Source: Craterostigma plantagineum | Taxonomy: Eukaryota; Streptophyta; Magnoliopsida; Lamiales; Linderniaceae | Direction: 5' to 3' | DNA length: 64,000 bases | NCBI GenBank assembly: GCA_027422505.1 | Contig: JAPQWV010001324.1 | Coordinates: 1-64,000 of the forward strand | Shown: positions 11,567 to 23,292 of the stretch, piece after piece | Layout: every line of letters starts with the position of its first letter | Numbering within the stretch: the stretch's first letter is position 1 | Position numbers and translations under genes: made by a program | The notes under the pieces: model-generated | Databases searched by the model: none | Told to the model about the DNA's origin: nothing | Seen by the model: only the letters and a program-made list of their open reading frames with translations

Positions 11567-12882
11567 GCACATTAGCGCTTTCTTTCGTTTCCTTTCGCCC
11601 TTTTTGGTTTCTGGTTTAACCTTTTAACGCCGATGGAGGGAAAACAAACAATTAATTATACAATTACTATTAATAATCGTATTTTTGCACAATAAATCCA
11701 TGTGCTATATAATGTACTTATACAGTTATACTACATTAAGTATATAAAATATAATAATAAAGTAGTAACTGGAGCACACTCTGAATTCTGATGGGTATGC
11801 ATCGAAAAAAACTTAATTTAGCTAAATATAAAATCATATAAAAAGATCAATTTGAATATATTCAAGCAAATACATGAAAATAAAAGCATATCTTACACGT
11901 CAATAAAAATAAATGTAACTTAAGGCAGAAGTAGTTGAAAAATTAAACATTTTTCATAAATAAAAAAACACTAGTCATGTTATTGGTAAATAGTGGACAT
12001 ACCAAATAACAGTTTATATCAATTGTTCGCACTTAATATAAAAGTATAGATAAATATTATATTAAGTGACATGTATAGAAAAATATCAATTGAAATAAAA
12101 ATTAATAACTCAGTAAATATATTAGAAATTTTATAAATTTACCCGTTTTACTGTTTGTACCAATTTTCTCTGTGTTGCCGTACCTATTTATGTAGGTATT
12201 GCGTACCACGTCACGCGTTTATACAGTACCCAATACGGTTCCTATATGGTACTTTAGTGTGTTATATATGATGTACTATTTTCTCAACGTATTACGTACC
12301 AAAATACATTGCTATAGGGTACCTAAATGTGTTATATGGCGTATCTGCGTGTATCAGGTACCTATGCGCAAAAAAGTTATTCTACCAGGTACCTACATAT
12401 AAAAAATATGACAGAGTACTTACTGAATTACAAGTTTTTATGTAAATGAATATTTATGTGTAAAGACCTTATATTAATTGTAAAATATATTAACTAAAAA
12501 TTGAGGGTAAAAACGAGAATAGAAGAATGTCATAATGCAAAAACATACGAGTAATTCATTTCAAAATTTTAAATATTATATATATATATATATATATATT
12601 TCAAAATAATCTAAATTGACTGACAATTTAACCAAGTCACAAGACTTAATAAAAGAGTTATTTCCGCACGCTCTTTGTCTTTGCTGCTTATTAGGTATAT
12701 TTAATTTAACTTTTATATTTTTAAGAATGTAAAAAATAATTTGTAAGATATAAATGACTAATCAAGAATAGTAAATATTTATTATGGTATAAGCAGTTCC
12801 ATAACACGGGTGATTTTAGCCAACTTGATTTAATTAGTTTTTTTATTATATATATTAAAAAAAATCTGACTAATTTATTGAG
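11567..12882. other. Intergenic spacer with a GTACC-rich fragment
   Basis: Mostly AT-rich. Positions 12160-12400 contain many GTACC/GGTAC motifs spaced about 20-40 bases, like those inside the MULE that begins at 12883, so this is probably a relic of a related element. A piece at about 12620-12655 (ACTTAATAAAAGAG) resembles the 5' end of the Helitron family seen elsewhere in the window. A TA-rich run lies at 12575-12600. Confidence 0.5.
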
Positions 12883-13075
12883 CGGGAATCTACACATAAA
12901 TCCCAAATAGAAAAACTTTTCAGCCACTTAGGTACCTTGTCAGACATCTTTTACAGCTAGGTACCTAGTTGAATAAAAATTTTACACTTAGGTACCTAAT
13001 TACCTAAGATTACCAAAATACCCTTATTAAATAGAATTTCATTTCAGCTCTTTTTTTCTCTGCAAAAATCGAGCT
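12883..13075 (+). repeat. Left terminal inverted repeat of the GGTAC-rich MULE
   Basis: Contains CTTGTCAGAC and three TAGGTACCTA-like boxes, ending near TTTCAGCTC. It pairs with 17380-17563 in reverse complement; similarity looks around two thirds by eye, with small gaps. Confidence 0.7.
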
Positions 13076-14029
13076 TCAGCTCGCCGTCGACGACGATATT
13101 CTTGCCGACCAACTTCTTCTGCTCGTCCGGCGCCGAACAAGGATCGAAGAGCCTCTTGAACGTTGGGTTCTCGATTTTGGGGGTTTATTTGTAAGGTAAG
13201 CTTTTCTTTTGGTTAGTGTTTGGTTAATCGATTTTGGGCGTTTGTTCAAGGTTTATCCCAAATCCGGAGCTCAATGCGATCCAAGAGCTCCATATAAGAG
13301 TGGAATGTTAGGATTTGATAGTTATTGAGGCTAATCCATCGAGATTTCGGTTTTTTTTATATAACTTTTACGACGTACCATTTCCTATGAATATTACGTA
13401 CCATTGTATGTTGTTTTACCGTACCTAAATACATTATGCGACACAGTCCGATTGGACATTTATATTATGTAGTATCTTTGTGTATTTGTACAAGTAATCT
13501 GTCTATACGTTACCAAAATGTCCAGTTATGCAGTACCAATCTAAAACTATACACCGTACCATTTTAACAGGTTGCCATATTATCTGAACATATGGCGTCT
13601 GCAAATTCGTTTTGATGGCAGGACGTTATTTGCAATGTGTGAGTATACGAGGGAGTCTTCGTTACTATTAATCAATGAAGCAACGACGCTTATCGATATA
13701 TACGTATCCCTCCAAAGAAGGTGGTCTGATATCGATTCCGGCATGACTCAATAAAGTATCAAGTTCCATTCCAAAGTTTGTACTCGACATTGAAAGAAAA
13801 TACGGATGTTTTCAATATGTGGAAAATACGGACATAATCGCCGTACTTGTACAGAAGCCGTAACGACGTAGCGTCCGTATTTTCCAGTATTTTGTCATTG
13901 CTTTTGTCTCATGACCTTTTTCGGTGTTGTTTTATATGTCTTGGCTCATTCTTTTTGTCAAATGATGCCAGTAAGTAGAAGTTTGTTCAAATGTGTCCAT
14001 ATGATATGGCTCATTGTTTTTGTCCAAAT

Positions 14030-14560
14030 TTGGTACTGTAAAGATGCCGTTTGGTATTGTAATTGATGCACGTTTGGTACAGTATTATGTAAATCTGGTA
14101 TTGTAATTAAGGCCAGTTTGAACCTACGACATGCAAGTTGTACGGTTATATATTACTCTTTGGTACTGTTATTAATGAAATTTTGGTACCCTAAGTCCTC
14201 ACCATTTTGGTACGATAAGAAATGCAATTTTGGTACTCTAAGACATGCAATTTTGGTACCCTAAAAGAAACCATTTTGCTAGTCAGATTATTTGGTACGG
14301 TTATATACAACTACTTTGGTACTGTTATTAATCCCATTTTGGTACTCTAAGACATGCAATTTTGGTACCCTAAACGAAAACCATTTTGCTACTGTATGCA
14401 CATTTGGCACGTAACATGTTAATTTGGTACTGTGATGAATGCCAGTTTGGTACCCTACGACATTCAATATGGTACTGTAAGACATGCAATTTTGGTACTC
14501 TGAGACATGCCATTTTGGTACTCTAAGATATGCAATTTTGGTACCCTAAAATTAAAGTAA
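14030..14560 (+). repeat. Diverged short tandem array, TTTTGGTACYCTAAGACATGCAA type
   Basis: At least fifteen copies of a TTTTGGTAC core occur at about 20-35 base spacing, many followed by CCTAA or CTCTAAGACATGCAA. All are in the same orientation. They lie inside the MULE. Confidence 0.75.
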
Positions 14561-15399
14561 CAACTGGTATTTAAGCCTTGACTATATTCCGTCACAAACG
14601 AAGCATTTCAGCAAGTGTTCACGTGGAAGACAAGGATTAGACATTTTCTGATTTTTTCAGTAATGATTGCACACTTTTCTGACATTTTTCAGTGATGATT
14701 TGAGAGATTTCTGACATTTTCAGTCATGAGTTGGTCAAATTCTGACATACGAGGTATTAAATAATAAAAGTCAGCTCGTCTGACATGTCAGTGGCTTTCC
14801 TAAAATGTTTCATGTCATCAGTAATTTTGGGTACTGCAACCGTGGCTGGTTTGGTACGCTTTAAACCAAAAGATAGGTACCCCTACAAAGACTTTAAGGT
14901 ACGGCGTCCCTTATATATATGATACGTCGTACTAGGGTAGTTTTTCGAGGTCGATCGAAGAACTTTTTCATCTCGAACACCGTAGAACAATAATATATAG
15001 TATGCAATACGTTCAGATCAAATTCGGTGCATTAAACCCGCACAGATGAATTAAATCTTAAAATACCAAGATTCATTGTGAGTATAAGGATAAAAGCTAG
15101 AACATCTACAACATGTTGAATAATTTGGTGAGTGCTAGATCTGTGAACTCGGTGCATTAGGCTTTCCTTTTTTTTCTCGTTCGTTATTGTTCGGCATTGT
15201 GAAAATAACGCAGGACAACGCGATTCGATTAGGAATGTATTCATTTTTCGATCGTATATAACAAATGATACCATATACTTTCAATCTGGGTACCGTAATG
15301 TATAATTCTGGATACCGTCAACATGCAGGTTATGGTAATATAATTTGTAAATGATAAGGTACCTTACTGTGCAAGATAAGCTATCTACTGTACACGGAT

Positions 15400-16000
15400 A
15401 AGGTACTCATATATTCTATTTATGGTACGGGACATATACACATACTGATACGGTTAACCCGCATATTATGGTACTCGTATGTAAAAGATATGGTACGGCA
15501 ATATGAACGACAAGGTACTTCATATATTCTATTTATGGTACACCATATATAAACATAAGGATACGGTTAAACTACATATTATGGTATATGTATGTAAACG
15601 ATATGGTACGTTAATATAAAAGACAAATGTACTTCATATCTTCTATTTATGGTGCGCTATATGTTTACATAATGGTACGGTTAAAGTGCATATTATGATA
15701 TTATTTATGAAAATATAAGGTACGATCACATAAAAACACATGTACTTATAAAATACGGACAATCAAATAGAACTACACAACACAACACAACACCTGGCAG
15801 TAACGTCCACACACAAAAAAACATGCATATTATGGTACTCTTTTATGATGATAAGGTGCGCTAATGTAAAAGACAAGGTACTTCATGTCTTCTGTTTATG
15901 GTACGTTAATATTTATATAATGGTACGGTAAACCTGCATATTATAGTACTCTGTATGTAAAAGATAAGGTACGCTAATATAAAAAATATGGTACTTCATA
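15400..16000 (+). repeat. Tandem repeat with a period of about 112 bp, GGTACTTCATAT type
   Basis: Units begin AAGGTACTTCATATATTC followed by TATTTATGGTAC. Clear unit starts are near 15400, 15512, 15626 and 15875, with a shorter, worn unit starting near 15985. Each unit also has GATACGGTTAA, ATATTATGGTA and a GTAAAAGATATGGTACG box, so the unit itself is built from GGTAC boxes. Confidence 0.75.
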
Positions 16001-16320
16001 AAATACGAACAAGTCTCCAACATAAGATAACTTAAAAGAAATAGATCAACTGGGGCCGTTAACGAAATAGTATCACAACCGCAAAGTCTCTCCAAACAAT
16101 ATCACAACAAGTCTTCAAACATAGCATAAAATAGATCTAATCTAGTCTCCAAACAGTCTCCAAGCATAGCAGAACTACACAACAAACATAAAAGAGAAAG
16201 TCTCCAAACAGTCTCACAACCAAGCCAATAACTTAACGAAATAGATCTAGCATATAACTGACTGTGCTCGTCACGTAAAATGCGAGCAGCCATAGTAGCA
16301 CGATTCAGATCTTTTTTGAG

Positions 16321-16952
16321 GCATTTCTGCAAAAAAGCAAAATTGTTATTAGTACCATTTTATTCACACACTTATAGTAGATCAAAACAGAGAAGGATGA
16401 CAGCTGGAAGAAAGATCATATGAGTTCGCGGTGCCTTTGGTGCCATTTCTGCAAAAACAAAACTGTTAGTGAGTAATGTAAAAAGCAGTGCCATTTATTC
16501 ACACACGGCGTACCAAATTTGCCCAAACAGATGGTACAAATGCATTTGTCATGTAGTACCAATAATCAACATAACGAGTACCAATTCGAAACATAACAAT
16601 ATCCCAAATCAATTGACCAATCCTGATAAATAACACAGACTGACAAATGTTTAGATCATCTCAACTAAATATCGGAAGTCGTGATGAAGATAAACCTGCA
16701 GATGATGATACGGTAAACCTGCAGATTTACGATACTCTAGTGGCCCAGGTCATCTTATGCGAGGCCATCAGATCCCGAACGTAGATAAAAAAAACGCAGG
16801 ATGACACCTGGAAGAAAGTTCAGATCTTCTTGTTCGGATCATTTCTGCAAAAAAGTAAAACTGCTAGTAAGCGGTACCATTTTATAGACACACGGCGTAC
16901 CATTTTGCCCAAACAGATGGTACCAAATATAGTGATCGTATAGTACCAAAAC
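16321..16952 (-). repeat. Three copies of an intron-end / splice-acceptor-like module
   Basis: On the minus strand, modules near 16377-16321, 16510-16441 and 16900-16839 each read about GTGTGTGAATAAA, then a pyrimidine run and TTTTTGCAGAAATG. The second and third share about 115 bp, including CAGATGGTAC and GGCGTACCA boxes. Each looks like the 3' end of an intron followed by a short exon start. The downstream frames do not match each other. Confidence 0.55.
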
Positions 16953-17379
16953 AAATTGACCCCATTCGAAAACCCAAATTGACCCATTCCAAAACCCCCA
17001 AATTGACAACAATCAGTCCACCCATTCGAAGATACACGCACAGCTACCACACTAAATTGAACCATTCCAAGGAAACCCTAATCTAACAACAAATCGATGT
17101 CATTCGAAAAACACGCTGCTATTGTTACGAAATTGCTTAAACCCAACGAATAACGGCAAAATCAAATTAGATACAAGCCTATTGGTAACTGTAATACCAC
17201 TACGAAATGCACTACGTAATGTAATGAAGCGAATGACTTACCTATCTATTTCAGAAGGGGAATACCACGACGAACGAGAACCACGACGTTGAATCTAAGC
17301 AAAAACAAACGGGGTCGATTTCTGGAGAAAGACGCGCGATTTGGGTTGGTTTTGGGATGGTGCTTTTTTTTTTAAGAAC

Positions 17380-17563
17380 GAACGTGAGCTGAAAATAAGA
17401 ACTAGGTAAATGATGTAATAAATCTGTTTTATCAGGGTAAATTCGTCAGTTAGGTACCTATCAGTAAGATAAAATTCAAGTAGGTACCTAGAGAAAAATA
17501 AGTCTGACAAGGGACTGAACTGTTTAATTTTATTGAATAGGTATTTAGTGTAGAATCCCCTTT
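17380..17563 (-). repeat. Right terminal inverted repeat of the GGTAC-rich MULE
   Basis: In reverse complement it begins GGGGATTCTACACTAAAT and carries CTTGTCAGAC and two TAGGTACCTA boxes, then reaches TTTTCAGCTCACG, matching the layout of the left end. Confidence 0.7.
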
Positions 17564-17848
17564 TTTATTGAGACGAATTTACAGTTTTATCATACTATAA
17601 AGTCCTTTTTTTATCCTCAAAATAAACAATAAAATACATCGAACCATAGGCGTTAGTTGTATTCAGGCGTCATTAAAAGTCGTAAATGTCAAGAGTTTCG
17701 TGCCAACGAAATTCGGAAGGGGATAAGGTAGCAACGGCGAGGAGACGTTTTTGCAAACGCCGCTTTTTTCACTTCCTTCCTTCCTTCCTTCCACCATCTC
17801 TGAGATTCGTGAGAAATCATCGAAGCCGAGGAGATATACAGTTGAACA

Positions 17849-18704
17849 ATGGCCGTCTCAACGTCTCAATCCATGACGTGCTGTCTTCTGACCTCAAGAT
17901 TCAGCTCACTTTCTCTGGCAACAATGCAAAGACTCTGAGCTTCTCATCCAACGCCGCTTCTTCTCTCAATATGTTCTCTAGAGGTGAAATTCCGCAGAAT
18001 TCATTGGCGGAACTTCTAATTTTAGCTGCGATTGTGGAGAATATGTACTTCGCATTGCCTCTTTTCATGGTTTATTGGTTTGCTTATTGGTGGGTGTAGG
18101 GTTAGCGTCCATGAGCCCGGTGACCACGTGTCCGAGCCGCCGTTCAATTGTCTGCGCCGCAGGAGACTAAGAAAAAGCCAGACTCGGCCGCAAAGAGGGC
18201 TCGTCAAGCTGAAAAGAGAAGAATATACAACAAGTCCAAGAAATCAGAAGTTAGGACTCGGATGAAGAAGGTTAATTTTGTATTGGTTTGTCTGCTGATG
18301 TTGCCTTTTGCATCTGATAATTAGTGAGGTCTAAAAACTGAGCCATTGCAGCTACCTTGATGTGCTTTTATGGTGTTTGATAAAATAACAATGTGTAAGA
18401 GAGAGCCTTCTGTTTTCTGAAACTAAAAACAGGAATGATAAAGCGTTTCTCTCTTCCTTTTACAGGTCTCGAATCTCTAGAACTTCTCATGAAGAAAACC
18501 GATGCGCAAGCTGAGGAGATTCTCTCCATCGAAAAGCTAATCGCAGAAGCTTACTCTGCCATCGACAAGGCCGTCAAGGCGGGGAGCCTTCACCGTAACA
18601 CAGGGGCGAGGAGAAAATCCCGCCTTGCTCGAAGGAAGAAGGCGGTAGAAATACACCATGGTTGGTACGCACCTGCTTCTGCTGTTGAAGCTTCCCCTGT
18701 TTAA
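17849..18704 (+). CDS. Plastid 30S ribosomal protein bS20c, frame-broken
   Basis: A nuclear gene for the plastid small-subunit protein S20, which binds 16S rRNA. Exons: 17849-17983 ([12 protein letters not shown] transit peptide, then [18 protein letters not shown]), 18100-18270 ([20 protein letters not shown], presumed cleavage region, then [32 protein letters not shown]) and 18466-18704 ([38 protein letters not shown]). The basic S20 fold sequence is complete and ends at a TAA. One-base slips fall near 17925 (transit peptide), 18155 (just after VCAA) and at the start of exon 3, where GTCTCGAA replaces the expected GTNCTCGAA. The exon total of 545 nt is not a multiple of three. A roughly 140-bp leader precedes the start. 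Confidence 0.88.
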
Positions 18705-19380
18705 AATTCGCATGTCGATCTTTTCTTGAATTCGTTCTTTTTCGTTTCATCTGCTGCTGTGCTGGTAAAAATCCTGAACTTGTGGATCGATTTTTTGTGT
18801 ACCTATTTATGAGAGTTTTTTGTGGTGCAATTGTGCTTGCTAATGAATGGGTTATATATATCATGAAGCTTTTGTTTTTCTCGTGCGATCCCCATAATGG
18901 ATCTATTTAACTGAGAAAAAGTCGAAGATAAACAATATTTTCATTCAAACTTTATGTTTGGCCATCCATGTTTAAATGTCCATTAAGATTGTTGCACCTA
19001 AATGATTGTCACGTGTTAAGTTGTGATTAGACTTGGGTTAAGTCGAAGTGGGTATGCAAGATAAAGACTATAGAAGACTAGTAGCATCTCATTTAGCAAA
19101 CAACGTAGTTGATACTTTAACTCGCAAGATAAAAATTGTAACAATTATTATTTTATGCACATGCTCTAATATTAGAAAATATATAACACTAATTCATATT
19201 TTGAGTTTGTAAAATGTTTAACAGATAATTTATAATCTCAATTTTAATTATATTATTTTTTGGAATGTAATGATAAAAATTTGATATGTAAGTGTAAAAT
19301 TACGTGCGGCATATCACAATTAAAGGCTATTACTATAGAACTTATAATTTATGATATAATGTTTAATTATATATATAATT

Positions 19381-19432
19381 TATATATATATATATATATA
19401 TTCGAGTAATATATATATATATATATATATAT
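19381..19432. repeat. (TA)n microsatellite
   Basis: Two blocks of alternating TA separated by a TTCGAGTAA interruption. Confidence 0.9.
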
Positions 19433-19536
19433 TATTTTTGTCTAACTAACACGTTCCGGTCTTAGGAAAGTAAATTTAAAATTAAAGTGTTGAAATTTTA
19501 TAATAAGTTTCAAATTGGTGCAATGGACCGTAATTA

Positions 19537-19761
19537 TCCATTATATTATATTATGGGTGAATGGCTAGGATAAACGGTTAATTCGTCTGTTTCAATTGAC
19601 TAATCACTATTTTTTCTACATCTACTAAAAAAAAAAACTTATTAAGCCACGTAATCCATAACCTCATAATAACTATCAGATTCTATTTTTCGAATATTAC
19701 TTATTTGAAGTATAATTTTTTTATTGCACACAGGTATGGTGTAATGTAACAGAAATACTAG
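19537..19761 (+). mobile_element. Short non-autonomous Helitron
   Basis: It begins TCCATTATATTATATTATGG after an A and ends in CTAG (19758-19761), though the expected next base T is absent. The interior aligns by eye with the element at 45471-45701: GTCTGTTTCAATTGAC, TTTTTCTACATCTA, CATAATAACTA and TTTTTTTATTGCA occur in the same order. The terminal hairpin is degraded (CACACAGGTATGGTGTAATG). Confidence 0.6.
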
Positions 19762-20073
19762 TAACATTTATTATCGATTGCTTAAATTTTTATAATTTTT
19801 TTATCCAAAAATCAGAAGTCGCAAGGTGTGCTCAAGTTACATAAATTGGGAACTTATCAGTTATCATCACTAAATTATCATCTAATCTAAATGTGAGATT
19901 AAAAGATAATTTAGCCCGTCAAAAATTAAAAGAAAGTAAAGGAGGAAAATAAGAAATAAGAATCCACCCAAGCTCGCAACCAATCAATGTTCCCCTCATC
20001 TTCGTCGTCATCGTCGTCCCAAATCAAGTTCAGCTTCAGTACCAACCTCCGCCGCGAGACCCACAAACCAAAC

Positions 20074-21270
20074 ATGGCCTTTGCCCCAAACCCACTCTCA
20101 CTGAGCCTCACCGAGCCTGCTTTCGAGTCGTGGCTACGCGACTCGGGCTACCTGCAAGTCCTGGACCAGCGAACCACCGACCTCAACCGCCCCAAGCCGT
20201 CGGCGTCCACCGATTCCATCCGCACCGCAGATGCGAAGACCTCTATAAGCCTATTGGCTCCGGCGAGGCGTTTCTTGTCTGCGGCGTGGACGCTGATGTC
20301 GCTGTTCACGTTCAATCCCTTCGCGAAGCTTACCTCCGGCGATTTCGCCGGCGATGTTCCCTCCTGGACGGTGGAGTTTGGGGGGTCCTTGAGTTCGTAC
20401 TCTTTCCCTACGGAGCCTTCTCAGGCGAGGTTGCGCGTTCACGAGAATGTGAAGAGATTTGCGAGGAATTATGCTGCGCTATTCGTTGTCTTCTTCGCTT
20501 GCTCACTGTAATCAATGAACTTCCTGCCTTTACATCGAACTTCGTTGGATTGCAGGCTTTGATTGTCGATTGAAGGACTATGATGTATGATTGTCAGGTA
20601 TCAGTTCCCAAGGGCCCTTTTTGGCCTTATTGCATGCCTAGCACTTTGGGAGGGATTCAAGGTTATAGGTGATCGTTGGGCAATGGACAGATACCCTGTT
20701 GTAAAAGAATTAACTGTTCGAATTACTCAATTTGGTAAGCTTATTTTCTCCTTTACGCCATTGTTTCTGTCATAACTTGTGAAGGATGCTTGCAGCAGAT
20801 AATCTCCTTTATCAAGCGTATTCTCATATTGCTGACTTTAATTTCGGTGAATCCTATTTTCTAGATTATTCTTGGATTCTGAAACTAAGATTCAAGACAA
20901 ATACACCCCATATATTAATCTTCAATCTTAATATATTTTGGGAAAACTCGATGATCTTTGCAGTGGCCGTGGTAATCCTGTACGCTTCGAATGTCCAGTT
21001 AGCTGTTTTTGGTGCTCTCGTCGTTAGCTACGCTGGTGAGCATCAGCTATCCTCTTTCCTAACGTTTGCAAATGAAATCCCAAGCATTAGGTTCAGTTTC
21101 ATTTCAATCGTGTCATTCTAACAAGTTATCTATATTGCAATGCAACAGTCATGATTCTACATGCTTCCTTTAGGACATTGATTCCAGGTAAGCAGACTGC
21201 TCTAAGAGCTAACAGGCTTAGGACTTTCAAAGATAAGGGCGAGCGAACCCTCGAGTCCTTCCTTATAGAC
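20074..21270 (+). CDS. PRA1 family protein H (prenylated Rab acceptor)
   Basis: A small membrane protein of the prenylated-Rab-acceptor family, acting in endomembrane Rab traffic. Start at 20074 (MAFAPNPLSLSLTEPAFESW) fits the PRA1.H N-terminus better than the in-frame upstream ATG at 19987. Exons: 20074-20507 (FTFNPFAKLTSGDFAGDVPS, RLRVHENVKRFARNYAALFV), 20598-20734 (YQFPRALFGLIACLALWEGF), 20964-21035 (AVVILYASNVQLAVFGALVV) and 21149-21270 (MILHASFRTLIPGKQTALRA). Exon phases join cleanly with no frame breaks. Hydrophobic stretches in FVVFFACSLY, LIACLAL, VILYASNVQLAVFGALVVSY match the paired hairpins of the family. The last exon may splice at GTAAGT (21271) or read through to a stop at 21396, so the C-terminus is open. 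Confidence 0.85.
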
Positions 21271-21513
21271 GTAAGTATCTTGGTGATGTTTCTGATGGTT
21301 GAAACAAAAGAACCGAAGAAGATATGGTTCTGTTTTTATCGATCTTTCAGAAACCGAGAAGAGGTACTATGTGGTTCGTTGAGTTGTAATCTTTAGTCTT
21401 TTCTCAAGCAAAGCTTATGTTATGTGAAGGTGTTAATTTGAAACAAACCTATGGTTATGTTACATTCAGTATCTGCAAGGCAAACTTCATTCTCCTTACA
21501 GACTACATATACT

Positions 21514-22050
21514 CTACTTGGATTTCTTCAATTGAGATCGATAAACAGCGATGTAATGACAGCTTAAGAAGACGGCGAAAATCTCAGCAGAAGTTCCCAG
21601 TAAAAGGCCAGAAAGATTGCGCGAAACCCTATATAGCATCAAAAGGTTCCCTGAAGCTTGTTGTTGGTTCAGATTGAGGACTTTTAGCTGCATAGGATTC
21701 AAGAAAATCGTGGGCAATTCCTCTTTGAGGGCATTGTAAGAAAGGTGGAGCCTTTCCAATATATCGTGTTTCTTTGGATTAGGTGTGGAGAAAGTCAACC
21801 TTTAACTTTCCAGGCAACCTCAGTACAGCCGTTCTATTACCACTTGGCGCTCGATTTCTAACACCTTTCTTCACAAACGATACCTTCCCATTCTCAGCAA
21901 TCGAATGCATTAGTTGGCCAAGAAGACTTTATCGAACCCGTTTTTTAACTGACTTGCAATATCGTATAGCGCAGATAAATCGCTTGGTTGGCAGGTTTGA
22001 GATAGTCGAGGAGTTTCAAGTGGAAGTCATGACCTTAGTTTTGTCATGAG
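21514..22050 (-). other. Unrecognised open region, possible gene fragment
   Basis: This stretch is less AT-rich than its surroundings and has long open frames on both strands, including a 94-codon minus-strand frame (21798-21514, MTFSTPNPKKHDILERLHLS). I do not recognise any family. It may be 3' sequence of the PRA1 gene or a decayed gene fragment. Confidence 0.25.
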
Positions 22051-22499
22051 CCAATCACTTCACATTCTTTTGGAACAAACTTAGAAATATTTCGCAAAAA
22101 GGGATTTACGCCTAATTATCTTGTCGTATCTATACGCTTTTATTAAGCCTCAAGTTTGATATAAACCATCATTTTGATCTGTCAAGCCCCATGGAAAGAA
22201 AAAGGAATAAAAACTCTTCAAAAATCAGTAATCACTAATTTCTCAGACATTTTTTTTTTTTGTGTTGTTTTGCGAAGTATGATCCCTATTTAAACTTATG
22301 TGATAGCAAAAAGCATTGAAAAGTTACTACTCGGATTTTGGAGTGCTCCTATTATGAGACCATTCTCATTTGTACATTGGGAAACGACTATGGTATTCCA
22401 TTAGCATTGCGAGCATGATAACATTATTTTAAGGACAGTGTCCAACTCTTGCCGATATTAAAATTTGTGTTGCATCCACCATAGATGTTGATATTACAG

Positions 22500-22616
22500 T
22501 AAAATCTCTAAGAATTTTGTTTTTTCTAATTCAGCTAGCTCTTAGTCCATGCTAATGAAAATCTCTTTAAGAATTTTCTTTCTTTTTATTCATGTGTCTC
22601 TTAGTCCATGCCAATG
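22500..22616 (+). repeat. Imperfect tandem duplication, about 60 bp unit
   Basis: Two adjacent copies share AAAATCTCT, AAGAATTTT and the better conserved end CTCTTAGTCCATGCYAATG. Confidence 0.7.
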
Positions 22617-23053
22617 GCGGACTGAATCAAATTAGAACATGAGCGAATATATATTCATATTATACACACTTACTTCATGTACAATAATTTATCATTACTA
22701 ACAATATTGATAATTTTATTTGCTGCAATGTTCTTTTAGACATGTGACATGGGTCCGTATCAAAGGTCATGAATATTTTATAATTTCTAGCAATCATCAT
22801 AAATAGATAATCGAAGTGATCTTAGAAACCAACCGCGTTCTGGGAAAAAATCTCAATATCGTATTCGCCTAGAAGAAAAACAAATGATATTTATTAGTAA
22901 TTTACGTTTTAATGGACATAATCTATACTATTATAAATGCTCAGCAAGGGATACAAACCGTCAAATTGGCTTCTAATTTGGTATGTATCATTTATCAATT
23001 AACCAGTCACAAGTTGCCAAGTGTCCTCACTTTTTTATATTTATTAATTATTA

Positions 23054-23292
23054 CTCCCTCCGTCCAAAACTTTTTGTACATTTTACTAAATCGGGCGTCC
23101 CACTTCTTTGTACATTTCCTTATTTAGCAAAAAACCTATCACAAACAATCAATATAATAATATTAAATATTCTTAAAAGACGTGCCAAAATATACACCTT
23201 TTTACCTTCCCAACACACTATATTATTAAATATTCAGTTTCTTAATTCCCGTGCCGATACCCAATTGTCCTAAACTTATGGGACGGAGGGAG
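23054..23292. mobile_element. Stowaway MITE (Tc1/mariner type)
   Basis: The ends are CTCCCTCCGTCC and GGGACGGAGGGAG, flanked by TA on both sides (23052-23053, 23293-23294). The 239-bp length and TIR are diagnostic of Stowaway elements. Confidence 0.92.

Larger units (their letters stand above)
12883..17563. mobile_element. Non-autonomous Mutator-like element (MULE), GGTAC-rich, 4.7 kb, 9-bp TSD
   Basis: The element is bounded by a perfect 9-bp direct repeat TTTATTGAG (12874-12882 and 17564-17572), the target size typical of MULEs. Its ends are long, imperfect inverted repeats: the left starts GGGAATCTACACATAAAT and the right, read inward, GGGATTCTACACTAAAT. Both then share CTTGTCAGAC, TAGGTACCTA and a second TAGGTACCTA at similar spacing. 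No transposase frame was recognised. The interior carries GTACC/GGTAC arrays, a roughly 112-bp tandem repeat and repeated splice-acceptor-like modules. Sequence near both ends (13040-13200 and 17230-17340) is more GC-rich and looks like 5' UTR sequence, with a possible donor GGTAAGC near 13196, which may have been captured from a host gene. Confidence 0.82.
18705..20073. other. Intergenic spacer
   Basis: The S20 3' UTR lies at the left. The spacer then holds a (TA)n tract (19381-19432) and a small Helitron (19537-19761), listed separately. Otherwise it is AT-rich with no supported gene. The region just before 20074 is the leader of the PRA1 gene. Confidence 0.6.

Noticed and set aside
16820..17065. 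81-codon minus-strand frame rich in Phe/Gly
   Set aside because: Lies in non-coding MULE interior with GTACC boxes; no similarity and no start context.
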